Assembly (NCBI GenBank): GCA_037179515.1
Contig: JAXCGZ010020814.1
Location: forward strand, 1 to 32,500
DNA: 32,500 nucleotides
Source: Halocaridina rubra
Lineage: Eukaryota > Arthropoda > Malacostraca > Decapoda > Atyidae
Reading direction: 5' to 3'
Below are positions 11,141 to 20,859 of the stretch, one piece after another. The translations under genes and the position numbers were made by a program. Within the stretch, counting starts at the first letter, position 1; every line of letters begins with the position of its first letter. The notes beneath the pieces were generated by a model. That model saw nothing but the letters and a program-made list of their open reading frames with translations. It ran no database searches and was not told the DNA's origin.

Positions 11141-13377
11141 TGTGTGTTGTTGATGGAGTATATCATTGAAGATATTCTTCCTGAGAGTAGAGGCACTGAG
11201 GACATGAGGAGGAACTATCGGAAAGGAGATTACATCAAAATGAATGAGCTTTTTGCAGTTATTGACTGGAGAACCTTATTTTACAACAAATCTGTACAAG
11301 AAATGTATGACATCTTTTGTGAGAAATATGGGAAGAGACTAGATTGCTGCATACCTGTCACCAAAGTAGGTGTAATTCATGCCAGAGAGAAATGGTTCGA
11401 TAATGGGTGTAAAAGAGCTAAGGAGTGGAGAGACAAATGCTGGAAAAGGTATAGGAGGAGAAAAAACATAAATGCCTGGCAAACCTACAAAAGAGCAAGA
11501 AATGACTACCTAAGTAAAAGGAGAGAGGCAGAGAGAGACTATGAGAGGGACATCACCAGGAAGGCTAAAAAAAATCCCAAGCTTTTCCACAGTTTTATCA
11601 GAGGAAAACTGAAGGTAAAAGAACAGGTTTTAAGGCTAAAGAGAGCGGATGGAAGCATCACTGAGAGGGATGAAGAGATCTGCAAAGAATTGAACAAGGA
11701 GTTTCAGTCAGTATTTACAGTAGAAAATACCCCACCCCCTCAGATTGCAGTGATAGAAGCTCAAGGGCCGGTATTAGAGAACATCAACCTTACAGCCACA
11801 GAGGTATGCAAACCGCTGATGGATTTAGATGTTCATAAAGCTACAGGTCCTGATGACATATCCCCTCATGTGCTTAAAAAATGCGCAAACACAATATCAG
11901 TGGCACTAAGTATCATATTTAAGGAGTCACTGGAGTCGGGGGAGATTCCAAGATGCTGGAAACAAGCAAATGTGATACCTATCTTCAAAAAGGGAAGGAG
12001 GGATACGGCTCTGAACTATAGACCAGTTTCCTAGACCAGCATAGTTTGCAAAGTTATGGAGAAACTACTAAGGAAACATATCTCTCTTCACTTGGAATCC
12101 TTCAACTTTTTGTCAGTGAGGCAACATGGCTTCAGAGAAGGTAGATCAACAGTAACAAAATTATTAGAATTTTATGATGAGGTAAGTCAAATCTTACAGG
12201 AAAGAGAGGGCTGGGCAGATTGCATATTCCTAGACTTCCAGAAAGCGTTTGACACTGTTCCACATGGGAGACTTATTAGGAAGCTGCACTCAATGGCTAG
12301 AATAGGTGGAAATGTTTTGGAATGGATAAAAACTTACTTAGAAGGAAGGGAACAGAGGGTTAGAGTAAGACACTCAGTGTCTGAATGGAGAAGAGTTAGT
12401 AATTGGAGTTCCACAGGGTTCAGTTTTAGGGCCACTTTTGTTCCTTGTATATGTAAATGACCTACCAGAGTCTGTAAATTCATTCATGAATATGTTTGCA
12501 GATGATGCAAAGATTGTGAAGAAAGTAAAAAACGAGAACAATGGTAGAGAACTTCAGGAGGATCTAAATAATCTGCATGAGTGGTCAGAAAAGTGGCTAA
12601 TGAAATTCAATACCTCAAAATGTAAGGTAATGAGAATGGGTACAAGTGCAAGAAGGCCCAAGCTTGACTACTCGGTGGCTGGAGTACAACTTCAAGAGAC
12701 AGAAAATGAGAGAGATCTAGGAGTAAACATACTGGCAGATTTGTCTCCAGAAATACATATAAATGGCGTAGTAAGGGCAGCATATGCATTCTTATCAAAT
12801 GTAAGGGTAGCCTTCAGGCACATGGACAAGGAAATGTTCAGAAATATTTATGTAACCTATGTGAGGCCAAAACTCGAATATGCAGCCCCCTTTTGGAATC
12901 CGCACTTGAAAAAGCACATAGCTAAGCTTGAAAAAGTTCAAAGACATGCCACGAAACTGGTGCCAGAAATACGCAATCTCGGTTATGATGAGAGGCTGAG
13001 GGAATTAGACTTGCCATCACTCGAAGCTAGAAGAGTATGGGGGGATATGGTGACAGTCTTTAAATTCCTTCATGGTTATGATAGAGTGGATAGGGATCGA
13101 TATTTCGATATAGCTGGCTCTAGAACTAGAGGTCATAGTTTGAAGCTTCGTAAGAAAACTTCTTTGCAGGATGTAAGGAAATACTTTTTTAGTGTAAGAG
13201 TAGTTGATAATTGGAATTGGCTAAGCGAGGAGGTAGTTAATGCTATCTCAATCCATAGTTTTAAGGACAGATACGATAAGTATGACTAAGTCTAAAATGG
13301 AACCGATCAGGAGACGGGAAGATACGAGCTTTGGGCTCTTTCCCGTAAACACAATTAGGTAATCACAATTAGGTAAT
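11141..13377 (+). mobile_element. LINE array unit A6, dead ORF2
   Basis: Complete 2237-bp unit. It has the shared TAG (12032-12034) and insertion (near 12402) but not the A3/A4/A5 deletion. It shares CKP (near 11812) only with A1. Its last codons (KYD, stop at 13287-13289, with gacagatac) resemble A7 instead of A1-A5 (KYH), so the 3' end looks transitional to its right-hand neighbour. Private changes include LDCC for VDCC (near 11340), VWGD and FDIAG. Confidence 0.92.
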
Positions 13378-13388
13378 CACACACACAC
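13378..13388. repeat. (CA)n junction A6/A7, 11 bp
   Basis: This is the shortest CA tract of the array. The 5' truncation point of A7 is the same as in the other units. Confidence 0.96.
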
Positions 13389-15624
13389 TGTGTGTTGTTG
13401 ATGGAGTATATCATTGAAGATATTCTTCCTGAGAGTAGAGGCACTGAGGACATGAGGAGGAACTATCGGAAAGGAGATTACATCAAAATGAATGAGCTTT
13501 TTGCAGTTATTGACTGGAGAACCTTATTTTACAACAAATCTGTACAAGAAATGTATGACATCTTTTGTGAGAAATATGGGAAGAGAGTAGATTGCTGCAT
13601 ACCTGTCACCAAAGTAGGTGTAATTCATGCCAGAGAGAAATGGTTCGATAATGGGTGTAAAAGAGCTAAGGAGTGGAGAGACAAATGCTGGAAAAGGTAT
13701 AGGAGGAGAAAAAACATAAATGCCTGGCAAACCTACAAAAGAGCAAGAAATGACTACCTAAGTAAAAGGAGAGAGGCAGAGAGAGACTATGCGAGGGACA
13801 TCACCAGGAAGGCTAAAGAAAATCCCAAGCTTTTCCACAGTTTTATCAGAGGAAAACTGAAGGTAAAAGAACAGGTTTTAAGGCTAAAGAGAGCGGATGG
13901 AAGCATCACTGAGACGGATGAAGAGATCTGCAAAGAATTGAACAAGGTGTTTCAGTCAGTATTTACAGTAGAAAATACCCCACCCCCTCAGATTGCAGTG
14001 ATAGAAGCTCAAGGGCCGGTATTAGAGAACATCAACCTTACAGCCACAGAGGTATGCAAAGCGCTGATGGACTTAGATGTTCATAAAGCTACAGGTCCTG
14101 ATGACATATCCCCTCATGTGCTTAAAAAATGCGCAAACACAATATCAGTGGCACTAAGTATCATATTTAAGGAGTCACTGGAGTCGGGGGAGATTCCAAG
14201 ATGCTGGAAACAAGCAAATGTGATACCTATCTTCAAAAAGGGAAGGAGGGATACGGCTCTGAACTATAGACCAGTTTCCTTGACCAGCATAGTTTGCAAA
14301 GTTATGGAGAAACTACTAAGGAAACATATCTCTCTTCACTTGGAATCCTTCAACTTTTTGTCAGTGAGGCAACATGGCTTCAGAGAAGGTAGATCAACAG
14401 TAACAAACTTATTAGAATTTTATGATGAGGTAAGCCAAATCTTACAGGAAAGAGAGGGCTGGGCAGATTGCATATTCCTAGACTTCCAGAAAGCGTTTGA
14501 CACTGTTCCACATGGGAGACTTATTAGGAAGCTGCACTCAATGGCTAGAATAGGTGGAAATGTCTTGGAATGGATAAAAACTTACTTAGAAGGAAGGGAA
14601 CAGAGGGTTAGAGTAAGACACTCAGTGTCTGAATGGAGAAGAGTTAGTAGTGGAGTTCCACAGGGTTCAGTTTTAGGGCCACTTTTGTTCCTTGTATATG
14701 TAAATGACCTACCAGAGTCTGTAAATTCATTCATGAATATGTTTGCAGATGATGCAAAGATTGTAAAGAAAGTAAAAAACGAGAACAATGGTAGAGAACT
14801 TCAGGAGGATCTAAATAATCTGCATGAGTGGTCAGAAAAGTGGCTAATGAAATTCAATACCTCAAAATGTAAGGTAATGAGAATGGGTACAAGTGCAAGA
14901 AGGCCCAAGCTTGACTACTCGGTGGCTGGAGTACAACTTCAAGAGACAGAAAATGAGAGAGATCTAGGAGTAAACATACTGGCAGATTTGTCTCCAGAAA
15001 TACATATAAATGGCATAGTAAGGGCAGCATATGCATTATTATCAAATGTAAGGGTAGCCTTCAGGCACATGGACAAGGAAATGTTCAGAAATATTTATGT
15101 AACCTATGTGAGGCCAAAACTCGAATATGCAGCCCCCTTTTGGAATCCGCACTTGAAAAAGCACATAGGTAAGCTTGAAAAAGTTCAAAGACATGCCACG
15201 AAACTGGTGCCAGAAATACGCAATCTCAGTTATGATGAGAGGCTGAAGGAATTAGACTTACCATCACTCGAAGCTAGAAGAGTGAGGGGGGATATGGTGA
15301 CAGTCTTTAAATTCCTTCATGGTTATGATAGAGTGGATAGGGATCGATATTTTGATATGGCTGGCTCTAGAACTAGAGGTCATAGTTTGAAGCTTCGTAA
15401 GAAAACTTCTTTGCAGGATGTAAGGAAATGATTTTTCAGTGTAAGAGTAGTTGATAATTGGAATTGGCTAAGCGAGGAGGTAGTTAATGCTATCTCAATC
15501 CATAGTTTTAAGGACAGATATGATAAGTATGACTAAGTCTAAAATGGAACCGATCAGGAGACGGGAAGATACGAGCTTTGGGCTCTTTCCCGTAAACACA
15601 ATTAGGTAATCACAATTAGGTAAT
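13389..15624 (+). mobile_element. LINE array unit A7 (right edge), least damaged and most divergent unit
   Basis: Complete 2236-bp unit at the right edge of the array. It lacks the TAG and the 1-bp insertion that disable A1-A6. It carries the array-private LHS (14535-14537) and WNW (15465-15467) codons. In its 5' half it has KEN and ETD (near 13818 and 13915) like solo copy C. In its 3' half it has GIVRA, ALLSN and NLSYD like solo copy B. It is therefore a mosaic, or an edge unit that escaped the homogenisation of the others. Confidence 0.92.
13392..15431 (+). CDS. LINE ORF2 fragment: linker and reverse transcriptase, endonuclease missing, late stop
   Basis: The longest open frame of the array, 679 codons. 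The start shown is a GTG inside the ORF2 reading frame at the truncation point, not a real initiator. The protein lacks the endonuclease and begins with a basic linker (about 1-200). The reverse transcriptase has GPDDISP, IPIFKKGRRD, LDFQKAFD at 363-370 (motif A), GVPQGS at 421-426 (motif B) and FADD at 451-454 (motif C). The C-terminal domain has the FWNPHLKKHI and [13 protein letters not shown] stretches usual in this LINE group. A TGA at 15429-15431 replaces a tyrosine codon about 35 codons before the family's normal end, so the product would be slightly short. Without an endonuclease or promoter it is unlikely to move. Family placement (CR1/L2/Rex1, no RNase H) is by motif recognition only. 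Confidence 0.8.
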   Translation: MLLMEYIIEDILPESRGTEDMRRNYRKGDYIKMNELFAVIDWRTLFYNKSVQEMYDIFCEKYGKRVDCCIPVTKVGVIHAREKWFDNGCKRAKEWRDKCWKRYRRRKNINAWQTYKRARNDYLSKRREAERDYARDITRKAKENPKLFHSFIRGKLKVKEQVLRLKRADGSITETDEEICKELNKVFQSVFTVENTPPPQIAVIEAQGPVLENINLTATEVCKALMDLDVHKATGPDDISPHVLKKCANTISVALSIIFKESLESGEIPRCWKQANVIPIFKKGRRDTALNYRPVSLTSIVCKVMEKLLRKHISLHLESFNFLSVRQHGFREGRSTVTNLLEFYDEVSQILQEREGWADCIFLDFQKAFDTVPHGRLIRKLHSMARIGGNVLEWIKTYLEGREQRVRVRHSVSEWRRVSSGVPQGSVLGPLLFLVYVNDLPESVNSFMNMFADDAKIVKKVKNENNGRELQEDLNNLHEWSEKWLMKFNTSKCKVMRMGTSARRPKLDYSVAGVQLQETENERDLGVNILADLSPEIHINGIVRAAYALLSNVRVAFRHMDKEMFRNIYVTYVRPKLEYAAPFWNPHLKKHIGKLEKVQRHATKLVPEIRNLSYDERLKELDLPSLEARRVRGDMVTVFKFLHGYDRVDRDRYFDMAGSRTRGHSLKLRKKTSLQDVRK

Positions 15625-15634
15625 CACACACACA
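15625..15634. repeat. Terminal (CA)n at the right end of the array, 10 bp
   Basis: A short CA run follows the 3' tail of A7, as at the inner junctions, but no further unit follows. Confidence 0.9.
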
Positions 15635-15676
15635 TGAGCATAGGGCTCTTTCACGTATGTACAATTAGGTAATTAC
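15635..15676 (+). mobile_element. Relic of an older 3' tail of the same LINE family
   Basis: The 42 bp after the array repeat the LINE 3' tail in diverged form: gagcatagggctctttcacgta, then acaattaggtaattac. The inner stem gagc/gctc is kept while the loop is changed (atagg for tttgg). It is either the end of an older copy into which the array's founder inserted, or a decayed edge unit. Confidence 0.7.
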
Positions 15677-15803
15677 GCAGATTGTTATACTTTAATCATA
15701 AGCCTAACCAAAAACCATTTATAGCCATATAATTAACTCACCATGTTGTATGCCTTGCTCACAGCTCTGACATTAACCTCCTCAATACCTTTTCTGTTCA
15801 CAG

Positions 15804-15939
15804 TGCTGGCGTTGGACGTACAGGTACCTACATTGCTCTGAGTAATCTTATGGAGGAGATGAAACACAATGACACTGTAGACATCTTTCAAGCTGTTTAC
15901 AATATGCGACAGAATCGAGAAAACATGGTGCAAACACTG
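15804..15939 (+). CDS. Protein tyrosine phosphatase, exon with most of the catalytic signature loop
   Basis: An exon of 136 nt is bordered by a pyrimidine-rich acceptor (tttctgttcacag) and a donor (gttagt). It starts in phase 2, completing a serine codon. It reads AGVGRTGTYIAL, the second part of the tyrosine phosphatase signature HCxAGxGRTG, including the arginine that binds phosphate; the catalytic cysteine must lie in the exon upstream, which is outside the window or lost. It continues to NMRQNRENMVQTL, where MVQT is the usual Q-loop region. The enzyme class removes phosphate from tyrosines of signalling proteins. Receptor type is likely from the style of the domain, but the subtype is not recognisable. 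No upstream exon is visible in the 15.8 kb to the left. Confidence 0.88.
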
Positions 15940-16546
15940 GTTAGTTATTATTGGAAATTTAAGTGTTTTTTGTAATTGTTTGATGTCATGGATTGGTACT
16001 TTAAGTAGGAATCTGTCTAAAAAATATTTTCTATGGAAATTCAAGTTAAATAGTTAGTTTGTTTATCATGCTATTAAATTTTGTAATTAAAACATATGTA
16101 AATATATGGGTTAAAAAGATTTGTTCCTAATTTTAAGTTAATGAAGAGTGTTTAATGTTTATTTCTATGTGGTCTTCCAAGGATCCCAGTAAAGTATACA
16201 TTTGAATAAATATCTCTGTAAACCTAACATTTTGGTGTAGCATTAGAGTGTAAAGTATATGTTCTTCTTGGCACTTCCATATTACACAATCACTGTATAC
16301 ACTCTCTACTTGGGGAGTATTTTTACATTCCTCTTTGATGATGATGATGATGATGACGATTATGTATTTTTTTTCTTTTATTTTTTAAATGTCAAATGTA
16401 CAATATTTACAATTGTTAAATGATTACAAAATTACATTGGAAAATTCTTTAGTTAATATGTTCTGTATATTACTTGCATAACAAATATTCAAGAACCATT
16501 TCAAATAATTAAATTTTGATTCACCCAACACTTGATTTATTTACAG
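15940..16546 (+). other. Intron between phosphatase exons
   Basis: A 607-bp AT-rich intron with a GT donor and a ttatttacag acceptor. It holds a short GAT microsatellite near 16337-16362. Nothing else was recognised in it. Confidence 0.8.
16337..16362. repeat. (GAT)n microsatellite
   Basis: A run of gatgat repeats with one change to gacgat, inside the phosphatase intron. Confidence 0.9.
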
Positions 16547-16601
16547 GATCAATATGAATTCATCTATAGGACTATATTAACGCACCACTCAAATCCTGCA
16601 G
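16547..16601 (+). CDS. Protein tyrosine phosphatase, end of catalytic domain
   Basis: A 55-nt exon between ttatttacag and gtaagat. Phase joins exactly with the exon ending at 15939: QTL is followed by DQYEFIYRTILTHHSNPA. The QYxFIY pattern is the last helix of tyrosine phosphatase domains. The exon ends after the first base of a codon, which is completed by the exon at 17213. Confidence 0.87.
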
Positions 16602-17212
16602 GTAAGATATTAATACCAACTTTAGGCTATACTTCAAAACATGAATGCTGCTAACTCACACAATAAGACTCAGATCATGCTAAAATAGCAGTATTGCCCG
16701 GATGCAGTGCACCTGAAAGCTCCACTTCGTTAGGCTCATTTTACAGTCATAAGAGCCAACAATCTGGGTTAGGAGAGCAGAAGGCTGGCAATCTCTCCCT
16801 CCCTGGATTTTTTCTTGCCACAAAACAATGGTAAAGGAAGCATGGGAAAATATGCTGAGACATGCTGTGAATGACATAGTATCGAGTTTGAGAGCGATAT
16901 GTGAATACTGTAATTTGTTTTTAGGAAAGCCACATTGCAACATGGTATGCAATATTTTTTCCGAAGATATCTTACCATGTAAATAAAAAATGATGATGTA
17001 CGTTTAGAAACATGGTGGCATTAAAATTATTGAAGCATTATAAAAGTTTTGCACTAAATGAATACTTGCATTTCTTTAATAGGTTATTAATGTGTGATGC
17101 ATTTTCTTTCAAATTAGTCTACACACTCCACTATTCCATACAACATATAATTTTATTTTTTTATGAAGTTAATTTATCAGTACCATACTGTATCTGAAAG
17201 TTTTTGTTGTAG
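16602..17212 (+). other. Intron between phosphatase exons
   Basis: A 611-bp intron (gtaaga ... ttttgttgtag). The part 16680-16980 is less AT-rich and looks like an inserted repeat. A stretch reading VKEAWENMLRHAVNDIV on the + strand faintly recalls the end of pogo/Tigger transposases, but it is too short to call. Confidence 0.7.
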
Positions 17213-17493
17213 ATGCTTCAATGACCAGACTGAACTTCGACATCCCTGATGTAGTTCCATGCACAGTGAATCCTGCTCGTTTAAGTGATGAAGAAGATTA
17301 TTATAAAGAAGATGTCAGTGCAAACAAGAATTCAGCTAATGGGGATGAGATTAGCCTGGAAGAATATCCAATTAGTGAGTATGAGCCTGTGTGGTATGAC
17401 CCACCCCAAGTGCACAATAAGAATCCGCATTGTGAAAGCCACAGCAATGATGAGAATAGTTCCAAATACAAAGATGAAGTTCCCGTGGTGTAG
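17213..17493 (+). CDS. Protein tyrosine phosphatase, last exon, acidic C-terminal tail
   Basis: The frame joins the preceding exon through a split aspartate codon and continues DASMTRLNFDIPDVV, then a hydrophilic tail of about 90 residues rich in D, E, N and S (for example LSDEEDYYKED and ISLEEYPISEYEPVW). No second phosphatase domain follows, so this is the last or only catalytic domain. The first stop is TAG at 17491-17493. The same frame stays open and protein-like for 26 further codons to TAA at 17572-17574, so the TAG may be a recent nonsense change in a tail that once ran further. Confidence is high for the coding exon and moderate for its exact end. Confidence 0.82.
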
Positions 17494-17662
17494 AGCCAAG
17501 AGTCAAATCTAACAATTGAAAATGAAGTTCAGTCAACAGAGAATAGTGTGGATAAAATAGACGGTGAAAATTAATCAGCAATTTGATCGCAAAACTGTGA
17601 TGGCTTACCCATACTGGCTAGATATAAGCTTGAGATAGTATGGAGCTCTTTATATTTCTCAT

Positions 17663-17699
17663 AATAAAAATTACCCAAAATTTAAGAAATAATAATAAA
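17663..17699 (+). promoter_or_regulatory. Candidate polyadenylation signals of the phosphatase gene
   Basis: Two AATAAA hexamers, at 17663-17668 and 17694-17699, lie 90-200 bp after the stop codons in AT-rich sequence, as expected for a 3' UTR end. The cleavage site is not identified. Confidence 0.45.
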
Positions 17700-18190
17700 A
17701 TGTATGATACGGAAAGCACCATTCTAGAGCTTCAACTCTTTTTTTTTCATTTTGGTATTGACAAGTAACGAATTGCATATATCAACTATTATATAATTTT
17801 CCAATTTCGTAATTTTGCTTCAAGCTATATATTTCATAAAGCACATGCAACAGTGCTTCAGTGCTTTTATAATGTACTTAAATATAGTTTTCTGTTATAA
17901 AAAAAAGTTCAATGTTTTTGTGACAGTATAATTTATTTACAAAATACTGTCTTGTACATAAAAACTGTTAAGCCATTTACTATACCTACTTTAGAGATCA
18001 GAAAATCTTCAAAACTTAAGTGGAACAAGTACAAAACATAAATCTTGAAGTTTGAGTGCACAGAGGCAAAATGGTGCAAAAGCAAATTAGGAGAGTGTTT
18101 AAACCAGGGTTACACAGTTGTTTCTACCTAAGACAAAATTCAGCCTATAAACACGCCAAATAATGCCATAATTGTCCACAATTGTATTTT
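17700..18190. other. AT-rich intergenic stretch
   Basis: No gene or repeat was recognised. It may include the distal 3' UTR of the phosphatase gene. Confidence 0.5.
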
Positions 18191-18199
18191 TTTATTAGA

Positions 18200-19370
18200 T
18201 GCATTAGGCGTCCTTTCCAGGTCAAGAAAGCATTTGTTTCTGAAATCCCAGTACAGCTTCAGGGAGGATCACTGACAAATTATACAAAAACACAGATTAG
18301 AATGAGATATCATTGCTTGCCCTACGCAAACTCTCCAAATCTTATGGCAGCGTATCTCATCCAATTCTCTTAAGGAAAATTAAAGCTTTACATATAGATG
18401 ACTTCTTGTTGAATAGCTATTTAACCAATCCTATACAGTCAATGAAAATAGAAAAAACACGTATCATTCAAGCTCTCTCTTGAATGTGCCCTTCAAGGTT
18501 CATTACTCGCTCCCTATATCTCAAATATATTTGTAAAAGATTTACAGGCTGTTGTTCTGACTGCCATGCTTGTTCAATCTGCAAATGATATCCAGTTCCT
18601 TCTCTCCAAAATTATAAAACAACTGGAGCTCTTATTCTTAAAAATGGAATCCAAAATTGAGGGAATAATACAATATTTTACAAGAAGTGGATTACGAGCA
18701 AATTCAAGAAAATTCAATTACAGTACTGTAATATCTATTGGATCAAGAGCTTATCTAGATTGCGTACACAGAGACCTAGAAATTAAAATTGGGCCTTCTC
18801 ATATTAAACCAGTTCCTTCTATTAAGTTTGAGGATATTTAATGACAATCACTTATCATTTGAATCTCATCTAGAATAAAATTGTACAAAAACAAACAGTG
18901 TGCTCTTCTGAAATCGCAAAAAAAAGATTTATTTGACAACCACAAAGGAAAATGACAGTGGAGGCTCTGGTTATTAATTAAATATCATATTACTTCATGA
19001 TATAAAGTGGAAAAATAAATGTCTATTAAACAAGGTCCAAGATTCAAAGTTTTCCTGCTAAAATTGCTGTTGGTCAAGGCAAAAAATTAACCGGGTAACA
19101 CCATTTATTAGGGATTTGAAATGGTTTGATGTACGAGATCAAAACAGATTCGACAATGGGATGTTTACGTACAAGTTAATAATTGGTATTATACCAGAAT
19201 AGGTATACTGTAGATCTATACCGTTAGCAGTTCTGTGGAAAGAAACACTCGGCAATCACAAAATCTCGTGAATCTAAGAAAAGTTCGGAAAGGACTGCCA
19301 GAAGACACACATGGAACAGAAACAGCACAAAGAATCAATAAGAATCCGAGAGATCATTTATACAACTGAA
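18200..19370 (+). pseudogene. Decayed LINE reverse transcriptase, different family from the array
   Basis: Scattered reverse transcriptase similarity in several frames on the + strand. ALQGSLLAPYISNIFVKDL (from about 18490) stands for the usual VPQGSxLGPxLFxIYxNDL motif. It is followed by QSANDIQFL, where the YADD box has become SAND, so the active-site aspartates are partly lost. The frame 18566-18841 continues with YFTRSGLRANSRK and IGSRAYL, typical of the region after the YADD box. Further downstream, stretches such as LKWFDVRDQNRFDNG (near 19115) and RKVRKGLPEDT (near 19280) look like the C-terminal domain of the same LINE. There are many stops and frameshifts, so it is old. It lies about 700 bp downstream of the phosphatase stop. 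Confidence 0.65.
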
Positions 19371-19379
19371 AATATCACT

Positions 19380-20640
19380 GTATTGTACAGTACTTAAATG
19401 CTCCTATACTGTAATTTTTTTTATAAGGTATTGTGATGGTTATACATGATGTTTCATGCATTGCATGTACATATAATTTGTATGAGTACCCATATTATAT
19501 TTTGTGAAAGAGTATTAATTGAATTTATATTTCTTTGCTTAATTCAAGGCAATTACAACAATAATGGTTTATGTGTTTTTATATATGTGCTTATGTTTTT
19601 GCTATGATTTCTTATTGTTGTAATATATTAAATATTAAAAAAAGTTTTTTCTTCCCTAAATAATATATTTGAACAAAAACTATTTTTCCTTTATGCTCAC
19701 TTGTGGGAAGGTACAGTGAAATTTCTGACTTGGAATCAGTATCCTGTAACATTAGTAAACCTATGAAACTTTTCATTTAGTTAACACTCATATCATATCA
19801 CTTATGTAAATGCAAATCTTTAGGCAAACTTTCTAAATACTTGTCTGAAAAATGTTTTTCAAATCTGTTGGCTTCTGTTACAAAGCATTTAAAGATTGCA
19901 TCATCAAAAACTTAGAAAAAAATTCCATGAGTTCTTTTTATCATCAGCTGAACAAAAATCAAAGTGATTTTTGTTTTACTGAATGTTACTAACTTACATT
20001 TCATTGCCATGTTATCATCACAGCTATCATTCTCTTCATAAAAATTCTCTTTCACTTTCACTGAAGGAAAATGAGCTATCATTTTCAGTGTCAGAGACAA
20101 TATCACTCTCATCTCCATCATGTGTATTAGATATTTCATATTGTGAGAAAATCTGTTTTGATGAGCTCCTCATAGAGGTATTCTCATCAACAGTAGGAAT
20201 ACGGTCGTCCCAGGACGTTCGCGAAAAGATGTGCAATTTTGACTATCCGCAATTTATAAAAGTATACAAAAATTAATCTGAGATTCTTCAAACCTTATTT
20301 GGTACAAGCGTGAAATCAAAGCTTGAATTTCGTACACACAATGCAATTCAATCATGTTAAGGTAGAGCAAGCAAGGAGACCATGTGGAAGACAGTCTTTG
20401 CCCCACAAGCTTCATATCTCCTGGTACTACGAGTGTTGCCTTCGTTGCATTCTTGAAGTGTTCTAAATCTGTGTTTACCTTTGCGTGTGAAAATATATGT
20501 CAACCCCTATATGGCGGACACGCTATGGAAACATTTACCCATAAGCTGGGCATTTGGATAGGCCTAGATAGAGAAAATAAAACAAGATAACGAAAAAAAT
20601 TCTTTAAAACAAGATATTTTTGGGTAAAGTAATAAACAAT
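19380..20640. other. AT-rich sequence without a supported gene
   Basis: Mostly AT-rich, with no convincing coding signal. On the minus strand at 20036-20236 a 66-codon frame is rich in S, D and E (DGDESDIVSDTENDSS). This acidic type of stretch is found at the N-terminus of some transposases, but nothing following supports it. Confidence 0.5.
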
Positions 20641-20659
20641 ATATGTGCTTACCTTTTAT

Positions 20660-20832
20660 TTACCGAAAGAGAAATAGAGATAGAATAAGAGCAATGAGAA
20701 TGAGAGAATGAAGGAGAAAGAACATGCGACCGAAAATGAAAGAGAAAGAGAACAAAATAGAAAGCAAATAGAAAAAGATGAAAGAGAAAGCTAACACAGG
20801 AAAAAAAGAGAACAAAAGCGAAAGAGGACAGG
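20660..20832. repeat. Purine-rich low-complexity tract
   Basis: About 170 bp almost entirely of A and G on the + strand, built of irregular gaaaga, gagaa and aatgag words. It has no fixed period. The open frames on either strand here are products of composition. Confidence 0.8.
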
Positions 20833-20859
20833 AGTGTTGGACTGATAAACTGAATCATA

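Larger units (their letters stand above)
1..15634 (+). repeat. Head-to-tail tandem array of seven 5'-truncated LINE copies with (CA)n junctions
   Basis: Seven consecutive copies (A1-A7) of the same LINE segment lie in one orientation. Equivalent positions recur at 2079, 4361, 6620, 8880, 11144 and 13392, giving periods of 2282, 2259, 2260, 2264 and 2248 bp. When the (CA)n junction tracts are left out, A2-A7 measure 2237, 2236, 2236, 2236, 2237 and 2236 bp, so CA length explains almost all period variation. Every unit begins at the same ORF2 codon and ends with the same 3' tail. All seven units share two variants absent from the two long solo copies in this window: LHS instead of LQS, and WNW instead of WNS. 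That supports spread by tandem duplication from one truncated founder rather than seven insertions. The left end lies outside the window. An assembly effect cannot be excluded from sequence alone. Confidence 0.93.

Noticed and set aside
14582..14788. Antisense frame of 68 codons (MFSFFTFFTIF...) also present in copies B and C
   Set aside because: It is the shadow of the reverse transcriptase FADD region. It occurs only where the sense frame lacks the 1-bp insertion.
1..15634. Seven independent LINE insertions in a row
   Set aside because: The same truncation point and the array-private LHS and WNW codons in all seven units make this much less likely than duplication.
16680..16980. Transposase fragment in the phosphatase intron
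   Set aside because: The resemblance to pogo/Tigger is confined to about 17 residues and the frame breaks on both sides.
20036..20236. Acidic minus-strand frame as a piggyBac-type transposase start
   Set aside because: Only composition is suggestive; no DDE domain or terminal repeats are visible nearby.
20649..20858. Hydrophobic F/S-rich minus-strand frame as a membrane protein
   Set aside because: It is the translation of the pyrimidine-rich complement of a low-complexity purine tract.
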